The notes beneath the pieces are model-generated. The model saw only the letters and a list, made by a program, of their open reading frames with translations, was not told where the DNA came from and did not search any database. The translations under genes and the position numbers were made by a program. From Sphingosinicella sp942492965 (GTDB lineage: Bacteria; Pseudomonadota; Alphaproteobacteria; Sphingomonadales; Sphingomonadaceae), in the NCBI GenBank assembly GCA_942492965.1, contig OW818656.1:3348001-3412000 (forward strand): a DNA stretch of 64,000 bases. Direction: 5' to 3'. Below are positions 58,610 through 64,000 of this stretch, in pieces (positions within the stretch are counted from its first letter, which is position 1; every line of letters starts with the position of its first letter).

Positions 58610-59056
58610 CTGTCGTCGCGAGGGCGATGTCCCGCTTGAGATCGAGTCCGATCAACAGCAAAACGGAACGCGGACTGCGAGCGGCGACACGGGAATGATG
58701 CCAGATCTTACGTCTAGGCCATTGAGTTCCGCTTCCGGTGCGTTGTCGCCGGAAGCGGACAGTCCAAAGAGAGGCACGAAGGTGCCGTCGAGCGACAAAA
58801 CAAACAGGCGGCAGGTATCAGGTGGCGCGATTGGCATCAATGACGTTCCAGATGTCGGCGGTCGTGTACCAAGATTTCCAGTTTAGCCGACCCGCCGCGG
58901 ACATCACCTCCGCGCCCGCGGCCGCCTTGGCAGAGTTGCGGTTGCGTGCGGCCTGAACTGAAGCTCCGAGGAGGAGGGGTCCGTCAAGCGGAGAGCGGAT
59001 TTCTCGGCTGATACCTCCCGGGGGGCCGAGCTGAGGCATGCAGCAATGATTTTATA
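58610..59056. other. Intergenic region with possible decayed minus-strand coding sequence
   Basis: In these 447 bases two minus-strand readings look protein-like but are in different frames. They are 58818-59039 (MPQLGPPGG..., with AAGRLNWKSWYTTADIWNVI) and 58652-58840 (PPDTCRLFVLSLDGTFVPLF). Joining them needs a frameshift near 58830. No family is recognisable and no terminator was found. It may be the remains of one gene. Confidence 0.35.
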
Positions 59057-60289
59057 TCAGCGCGTCGAGGCATTTAGTGCCACCAGATGGCGCCTATCGA
59101 TCAGAGCTTCATAGTCAGCAGGTTGGGCAAGGCTTTGGGTGCGGCCGTTGTCGCGCAGGAAGACGGCCATGTCGTAAATGGATCTGGAAAGCGCGCCGGG
59201 CGTCGAAGCGTCGCCGAGATAGGCGGGGCCGGTCTGCTGACTACACGGGACCATCCCTGTGCCCTTCATCATTCGTCGCGCTTCGGTGGGAGACAAAGCC
59301 AGTTCGCTGGCCACCGCGGCGATGGTCGCCTCTGGATCAGTGCGCCAGGTGTCGATGGCGGCACACTCGGAGCGGACATAGTTGGCGACCAGGTCCGGAT
59401 GAGCGCGAGCGAAGGTGTCGCTGACCACAGAGATATCCCACATGGGATAGCCGCGGTGGGCCATCTCCGAATTGTCGATCAGTATCTTGCCACCCTGAGC
59501 CACCATCCGGCCGATAGCTGGCTCCCAGACGTAGGCGGCGTGGATCTGTCCGGCTGCCCACGCCGAGGCGGCCTGATCGGGGGTCATGTCGAGAAGGCTG
59601 ACGCTGTCGGGCGATAGACCGGCCTGCTTCAGCAGTACATTGAGGAGATAGTGGGAGGTCGAGCCGAATGGCGTGGCGATCCGCTTTCCCACCAGGTCCG
59701 CAGGCGTTGCGATGGCTGGCCTGACCACTAGGCCTTCGACGCCTTGCAGCATGTTGAGCAGGAGAATGCCCCGATAACCCAGTCCTCGGGTGACACCGAC
59801 GCTGGCCGGGGGGCCGCCCATGGCGCCAAAATCGATCTCTCCCGCAGCAATGGCGGCATTGACCTGGCCGCCAGTCTCGAACCCGATCCACCTGATCGGC
59901 ACGCACATCGCCTTTTCGTGCAGGCCTTGGGCCTTGGCGACGAGTTGGGCGTTGGCGAGCTTCAGGTAGCCAATCCGCACCTCGGCAGGCAGCGGCGTCT
60001 CATTGAATCGACAGGTCCTCTGCGAGGCGACGGTTTGCGGCTGGCTGGAGACTATGAGGCCACGGTGGTCGCTTCCCGGCGAGCGGTGGCGGGTCTCGGC
60101 GCTGACAGTCGTGTACGCCGCCGCCGTCATCGGATCTCCGACGTTGCGATTCGGATCCTCCGCTGGCGTATTAGTGAGAAGATGGGCTGGGTCGCTTTGC
60201 CGGGGTGAGCCGGTGGCTTGGGACCCGAACGCTGAGATCGCCAAGAAGCAGGCCCATGCGGTGCAATTGCCCATACGAGTCATCGTCAT
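59057..60289 (-). CDS. ABC transporter substrate-binding protein (TauA/SsuA-like), orphan
   Basis: 410 residues from the ATG at 60289, chosen for its signal peptide (MTMTRMGNCTAWACFLAISA); a start at 60388 would add 33 polar residues. A linker of about 70 residues rich in Pro, Ser and Thr precedes the mature domain. The binding-protein fold follows: VRIGYLKLANAQLVAKAQGL, IDFGAMGGPPASVGVTRGLG, ATPADLVGKRIATPFGSTSH, AAYVWEPAIGRMVAQGGKIL and a helical end. TauA-type proteins bind sulfonates or nitrogen compounds. No permease or ATPase gene lies nearby, so it is an orphan in this window. The ligand is unknown. Confidence 0.82.
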   Translation of the reverse strand: MTMTRMGNCTAWACFLAISAFGSQATGSPRQSDPAHLLTNTPAEDPNRNVGDPMTAAAYTTVSAETRHRSPGSDHRGLIVSSQPQTVASQRTCRFNETPLPAEVRIGYLKLANAQLVAKAQGLHEKAMCVPIRWIGFETGGQVNAAIAAGEIDFGAMGGPPASVGVTRGLGYRGILLLNMLQGVEGLVVRPAIATPADLVGKRIATPFGSTSHYLLNVLLKQAGLSPDSVSLLDMTPDQAASAWAAGQIHAAYVWEPAIGRMVAQGGKILIDNSEMAHRGYPMWDISVVSDTFARAHPDLVANYVRSECAAIDTWRTDPEATIAAVASELALSPTEARRMMKGTGMVPCSQQTGPAYLGDASTPGALSRSIYDMAVFLRDNGRTQSLAQPADYEALIDRRHLVALNASTR

Positions 60290-60422
60290 TTGGGGGCTTC
60301 CATTCGCGCAGACGAACCGCCGCACAAGCTGACGAGGAAGACTGCCATTAAAAACTTGGCGCTCCCTGGTTGGAGCACTGAGATCCAAGTTGCCTGATAT
60401 GATAGCAACGCCAAGTGCAGCA

Positions 60423-61568
60423 TCAGAAGGCCGACACCCCCGTAAGAGCGCGGGCGATGATCAGCTTCTGGATTTCCGTTGTGCCGTCCGGGATCGGCAT
60501 GACGATTGCCTCACGCATGAGCCGTTCGACATGGAATTCCCTGGTCAGGCCGTTGCCGCCGTGGATCTGAACGGCATCGCGGCACACTTTGACCGCAGCC
60601 TCGGTGGCAAACCACTTGGCCATCGATGACTCTACGTCGCAGCGGATGTCCATGTCGATCATCGACAGTGCGCGGTAGCACATCAGCTTCGAGGCATCGA
60701 GCAACGTCGCCATTTCAGCCAGCTTGGCAGCGATCAACTGGTGCGAAGCGATGACCTTGCCGAACTGCTTGCGCTCTTTGGCATAGGCGACCGCTTCCTC
60801 TAGCGCGGCGCGCATCAGTCCGACCGAAAGCAGGCCGACATGGGGGCGGGCCATCTCGAATTCCTTCACGGTGTTCTTCAAACCGATGCCTTCCTCGCCG
60901 CACATGTTGGCGTGCGGAACGCGCGCGTCGGTGATGAATATCTGCGCGGTCGACTGCGAGTTGAGCGCGATCTTCTCGATATTGCGTGTTTCGTAGCCGT
61001 GCTCCTCCCGGTCGACAATGAAGTGCGACAGCCCGTTTTCGCTGGTGCGCGCGGTGCAGATGAGGAAGTCGGAATAGTGGCCGCCCGTGATCCACGTCTT
61101 TTCGCCGTTGATGATCCAGTGATCGCCATCGCGCACACCCTTGGTCTTGATATCGATCACGTTGGAGCCGACATCGGGTTCGCTGATCCCGAAGGCACCA
61201 AACAACGTGCCGGCCGTTACGCCCGGCAGATAGCGCTCGCGCAGATGTGCCGGAGCGATGTTGGCAAGGAACCGCGCGATCCCGCAGTTGATCATCATGA
61301 ACAGCCCGAGATCGACCGAGACCGTCATCAGCTCTTCGAGCAGCATGGCGCGGGTCACCAGTGGTAGGCCTAGCCCGCCAAATTCCGTCTGGATGTCCGC
61401 GCCGGGCAGACCGAATTCAGCGAGCGCCGGGGTGATCTCCTGCATCGCTTCCTTGGGAATGAACCGGTCGGCGTAGTGGCGGGCGAAGGGGCGGATCTCG
61501 CTTTCGAGGAACCTGCGAAAGCTTTCGACCGCAAGCTGTTGCTCCCCGGTCTGCAGGACGTAAGTCAT
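60423..61568 (-). CDS. Acyl-CoA dehydrogenase
   Basis: 381 residues from the ATG at 61568 (GGGGAGAGAG just upstream). It oxidises an acyl-CoA thioester with FAD. Blocks seen: GLPGADIQTEFGGLGLPLVT, FGAFGISEPDVGSNVIDIKT, KTWITGGHYSDFLICTARTS, HVGLLSVGLMRAALEEAVAY, then RKQFGKVIASHQLIAAKLAE and a C-terminal IHGGNGLTREFHVERLMREA (IxGGxG) with TEIQKLIIARAL. It is the last gene of ligase-hydrolase-dehydrogenase, all on the minus strand, separated from the next gene upstream by about 100 bases. The acyl group is unknown. Confidence 0.94.
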   Translation of the reverse strand: MTYVLQTGEQQLAVESFRRFLESEIRPFARHYADRFIPKEAMQEITPALAEFGLPGADIQTEFGGLGLPLVTRAMLLEELMTVSVDLGLFMMINCGIARFLANIAPAHLRERYLPGVTAGTLFGAFGISEPDVGSNVIDIKTKGVRDGDHWIINGEKTWITGGHYSDFLICTARTSENGLSHFIVDREEHGYETRNIEKIALNSQSTAQIFITDARVPHANMCGEEGIGLKNTVKEFEMARPHVGLLSVGLMRAALEEAVAYAKERKQFGKVIASHQLIAAKLAEMATLLDASKLMCYRALSMIDMDIRCDVESSMAKWFATEAAVKVCRDAVQIHGGNGLTREFHVERLMREAIVMPIPDGTTEIQKLIIARALTGVSAF

Positions 61569-61666
61569 TGCTCTCTCCCCGGTCCTGATCAGCAGCGGCG
61601 CAACGGCGGTACGCGCCGACCGGCCAATCGGGTCCAGCTTCCCTACCGTTCGCGCCAGTCGGATCC

Positions 61667-62674
61667 TTACCGGGGCTGGCCAATCGTCCGGTCGAGGAAG
61701 ATCAGCAACCGCCGCTCGAGTGTCAGCTTCGACAGGTCTGCCCCCAGGGTGCTGGCCCCCATCGGATAGAAGTGTCCGAACCCGGGCACCCACACGCCTT
61801 CGCACTCGATGCCGGCCGCCTTGAGCACCGCCAGCGCCTTGGGCGCGCTGGCCCTGACGCCGTCAAGGTCGGTTTGCCCCACAACCAGCAGCAGCGGCGG
61901 CATCCCGGTGCGAACCGTCTTGCGCAGATCGTAACCGCCCATTGGGCCGGACAGCGAGAAAACCGCCTGAACCGGTACCCCCTTGGCATAGGCCGTGTTG
62001 ATCGCAGCGAAGCCGCCTGCGGAAAACCCGCCCAGCGCGACGCGCTGCCGATCGACGCCGAACTTCTCCGAATTTGCCCGCACGAAGTTGACGGCAGTCG
62101 CAAAGTCGTCCGCGGAGGTGATCATAGTGTTGAACAACTGCTCGCGCGAGGCATCAGCGAGCGGCGGCAGTCCCATCCATTCGCGCACGTGGTTGATGCG
62201 CGCCGTTAGGCCAGGCTCGATCAGCGTTGCCTTGGGTAGCATCTTCGCCATGTCGATGTCACGGGGCGGCACCGGGTCCTCAGGCACGAGCCGGTATTCG
62301 ATCGACGAGCACACGTATCCCGCCGAAGCGAAGGCGCGGCAGTATTCGCCCATCGGCGTGTCCGACGCGCCATCCTCCTCGTAGCGGTCCTCGCCCTTCG
62401 ATCCGCGGTGCAGCCCGCCACCGAACGCCAGGATCACGGCCGGGCGCGCGCTCAGAGGCTTGCCGCCGGATAGGGGGCGGTAGACGTCCATCCTGAGGTC
62501 GCGGGCATGGGGTTTGCCGCTGGACGCACCGACCTGCCCCGAGCCGTAGACCACGTCGTACTGGACCGAGACGGTGTACGCCGCCTTCTGCAGGTCCTCT
62601 GCCCGCGCACCCGCCGAAACACCCACGAGCAGCGATGCGGCCGCGACACTCATCACTCTCGACATCCGATGCAT
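61667..62674 (-). CDS. Secreted alpha/beta hydrolase (lipase/esterase-like)
   Basis: 335 residues from the ATG at 62674 (GGAGGGAAGC upstream). The signal peptide is MHRMSRVMSVAAASLLVGVS with cleavage near ARAED. The alpha/beta hydrolase core has a variant oxyanion block (VILAFGGGLHRGSKGED), the nucleophile in VALGGFSAGGFAAINTAYAK, Asp in LVVGQTDLDGVRAS and His near GFGHFYPMGAS. It is periplasmic or secreted and would cleave an ester outside the cytoplasm. It ends about 100 bases before the dehydrogenase start and follows the acyl-CoA ligase, so release, activation and oxidation of an acyl group is a reasonable pathway. Confidence 0.88.
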   Translation of the reverse strand: MHRMSRVMSVAAASLLVGVSAGARAEDLQKAAYTVSVQYDVVYGSGQVGASSGKPHARDLRMDVYRPLSGGKPLSARPAVILAFGGGLHRGSKGEDRYEEDGASDTPMGEYCRAFASAGYVCSSIEYRLVPEDPVPPRDIDMAKMLPKATLIEPGLTARINHVREWMGLPPLADASREQLFNTMITSADDFATAVNFVRANSEKFGVDRQRVALGGFSAGGFAAINTAYAKGVPVQAVFSLSGPMGGYDLRKTVRTGMPPLLLVVGQTDLDGVRASAPKALAVLKAAGIECEGVWVPGFGHFYPMGASTLGADLSKLTLERRLLIFLDRTIGQPR

Positions 62675-62724
62675 GCTTCCCTCCTCCGGCGGCCGCATTG
62701 CGCGGACCGCACTCCGTTTTGCGT

Positions 62725-64000
62725 TCAATTTATACCCCGGGTCCGGCCGGCCCAGTACCGGTCGCGGACCTCCCGGCGCAGCACCTTGCCGACCGAAGAC
62801 AGGGGCAGGTCGTCCACCAGTGCTACCGATTTCGGCGCCTTGTAGCCGCTGAGCCGCTCCTTCGCGTGGGCCATCAGCTCTTCCGGCGTCGCGGTCGCTC
62901 CCGGACGCAGGATGACTTCCGCGTGCACCGCTTCGCCCCAGTCCTCGTGGGGCACGCCAACCACGGCCGACATCATCACCGCGGGGTGCGAGGCCAGCGC
63001 CGTCTCGACTTCCACGGCGTAGACGTTGAAGCCGCCACTGATGATCATGTCCTTGAGCCGGTCAACGATGAAGAGATAGCCGTCCTCGTCAAGGTAGCCG
63101 AGGTCGCCCGAGCGCCAAGCGTCGTCGACGAACTCAGCCGCTGTCTGCTCCGGATTGCGGAAATAGCCTTTGGCGAGCGCCGCGCAGCGGACGCGGATTT
63201 CGCCAATCTCGCCATGCGGGAGTTCGTTGCCGTCGCCATCGGCGATGTAGATCTCGACGCCCGGCGTGACCCTGCCCGCCGACCCCAGACGCCTGCGAGC
63301 CGCTTCGTTGTCAACGCGGTGATCCGCCTTAGGCAGCAGCGAGACGATCATGAAGACTTCAGTCGAGCCATAGCCCTGCACGAAGATCGACCCGAAGCAG
63401 CCGACCAGCGCCTCCAGCTTGGCTGCGCTCATCGGCGCGGCGCCGTAAATCAGCGTCCGCAGCGACGAAAGCTGGCGCGGGTGCGCACGCTGCAGCTCCA
63501 GCAGCCGGTAGAGCGCGGTGGGGACAAGGAACGAATGGGTGACCGCCTCCGCCTCTACTGCTGTCCGCCAAGCGTCTAGATCGAGCGCGTTGAGCGTGAG
63601 GCTGGCGCCACCAAGGAAGAATGTCGCGTACATCGGCAGCTGCGTTCCGTGCGAAAGCGGCGCGACGTGCAGCAGACGCGTATCGGCACCGAGACCGAGT
63701 TCGGGATGTGCCAGCGAACCGTCACGGCAGGCCGACAGGACTTCCGGCGTGTAGACCGCGCACTTGCTGAGCCCGGTGGTGCTGCCGGTGAAGCGCATCA
63801 GGATGGGGTGTGAGTGTTGATCGAGCGCGACATCGTTGTCGGCATCGGAGCTGGCGTCGACCAGATCCCAGAAGCTCAGCACGCCCGCTTCCGGCCGCGC
63901 CAGCGGATCCATGGCGACGACGGTGCAGCCCGCCGCCTGCAGCATCGCTAGGTGGGTTTGCAGCAGCCGGTTCTCGATGAACACCACCTTCGGCCGTATA
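62725..64000 (-). CDS. Acyl-CoA ligase (AMP-forming), N-terminal part beyond right edge
   Basis: About 424 codons of an ANL-superfamily ligase that activates a carboxylic acid to its CoA ester. The visible part starts inside the N-terminal domain. It has the AMP-binding P-loop MRFTGSTTGLSKCAVYTPEV, the adenine block GYGSTEVFMIVS, then SGDLGYLDEDGYLFIVDRLK and DMIISGGFNVYAVEVE, and a C-terminal PLSSVGKVLRREVRDRYW with the catalytic Lys. The first ~100-150 residues lie beyond the right edge. It heads the ligase-hydrolase-dehydrogenase set. Fatty acid, aromatic acid or terpenoid acid are all possible substrates. Confidence 0.93.
   Translation of the reverse strand, partial: IRPKVVFIENRLLQTHLAMLQAAGCTVVAMDPLARPEAGVLSFWDLVDASSDADNDVALDQHSHPILMRFTGSTTGLSKCAVYTPEVLSACRDGSLAHPELGLGADTRLLHVAPLSHGTQLPMYATFFLGGASLTLNALDLDAWRTAVEAEAVTHSFLVPTALYRLLELQRAHPRQLSSLRTLIYGAAPMSAAKLEALVGCFGSIFVQGYGSTEVFMIVSLLPKADHRVDNEAARRRLGSAGRVTPGVEIYIADGDGNELPHGEIGEIRVRCAALAKGYFRNPEQTAAEFVDDAWRSGDLGYLDEDGYLFIVDRLKDMIISGGFNVYAVEVETALASHPAVMMSAVVGVPHEDWGEAVHAEVILRPGATATPEELMAHAKERLSGYKAPKSVALVDDLPLSSVGKVLRREVRDRYWAGRTRGIN

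Noticed and set aside
1..64000. CRISPR array, tRNA or rRNA genes
   Set aside because: No regularly spaced repeats and no tRNA or rRNA signature were seen on either strand by eye.

Overview
The window looks like chromosome or large-replicon DNA from a member of the Sphingomonadales (Alphaproteobacteria; Sphingomonas, Sphingobium, Sphingopyxis or Novosphingobium type). The reasons are the high GC content, four full TonB-dependent receptors plus one relic, each beside catabolic genes, an alphaproteobacterial Trb/TraG/RlxS conjugation block, and DUF736 and DUF5818 genes. I saw no rRNA, tRNA or CRISPR array. All family assignments come from reading the translations; no database was searched.

1-11.6 kb, conjugation module of an integrative/conjugative element or plasmid, mostly on the minus strand. 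Reading backwards: DUF736 protein, a nucleotidyltransferase-HEPN fusion, DUF5818 protein (plus strand), a small HTH protein, TraF-type S26 peptidase, lytic transglycosylase, an unknown small protein, RlxS-like relaxase, TraG coupling protein, a ribbon-helix-helix protein, then trbB-trbC-trbD-trbE, with trbE cut by the window edge. A good oriT candidate lies just upstream of the relaxase: an IncP/T-DNA-like ATCCTGC core with an 8-bp inverted repeat.

11.6-18.7 kb, probable cargo and the most interesting part. It is a tightly coupled three-gene operon: AAA_14/DUF4143 ATPase, a 1355-residue NACHT-like NTPase with a C-terminal PD-(D/E)xK nuclease signature, and a second DUF4143 ATPase. All junctions are 4-base ATGA overlaps and the mRNA may be leaderless. 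I know of no described system with this layout; an antiphage or anti-plasmid function is an inference.

19-26 kb, a TetR-controlled uptake and catabolism unit: TonB receptor, DUF1611 (DgcN-like) protein, a secreted D-aminoacylase-like amidohydrolase without the usual HxH metal motif, and a membrane-anchored alpha/beta hydrolase. 26-34.6 kb, B12-independent metabolism: an ScfR-type regulator divergent from thioesterase-prpD-prpC-prpB (methylcitrate cycle), then a sigma70-like promoter with a palindromic operator, a cobalamin riboswitch with terminator, and metE. 34.8-41.6 kb, iron uptake and mobile DNA: a catalytic-domain-only tyrosine recombinase, a siderophore receptor/membrane protein/PepSY operon, a decayed LuxR-type fragment, and an IS5-family element with a broken transposase.

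41.6-64 kb, catabolic genes for an unidentified organic substrate: two RraA-like proteins, a C-N hydrolase, LysR and AraC regulators, two TonB receptors, an MFS transporter, two paralogous ThDP enzymes, an aldehyde dehydrogenase, an esterase, an orphan ABC binding protein, an acyl-CoA dehydrogenase, a second esterase and an acyl-CoA ligase cut by the right edge. The likely logic is outer-membrane import, ester or amide hydrolysis, ThDP-dependent C-C cleavage, aldehyde oxidation and CoA-dependent oxidation. The true substrate cannot be read from the sequence.
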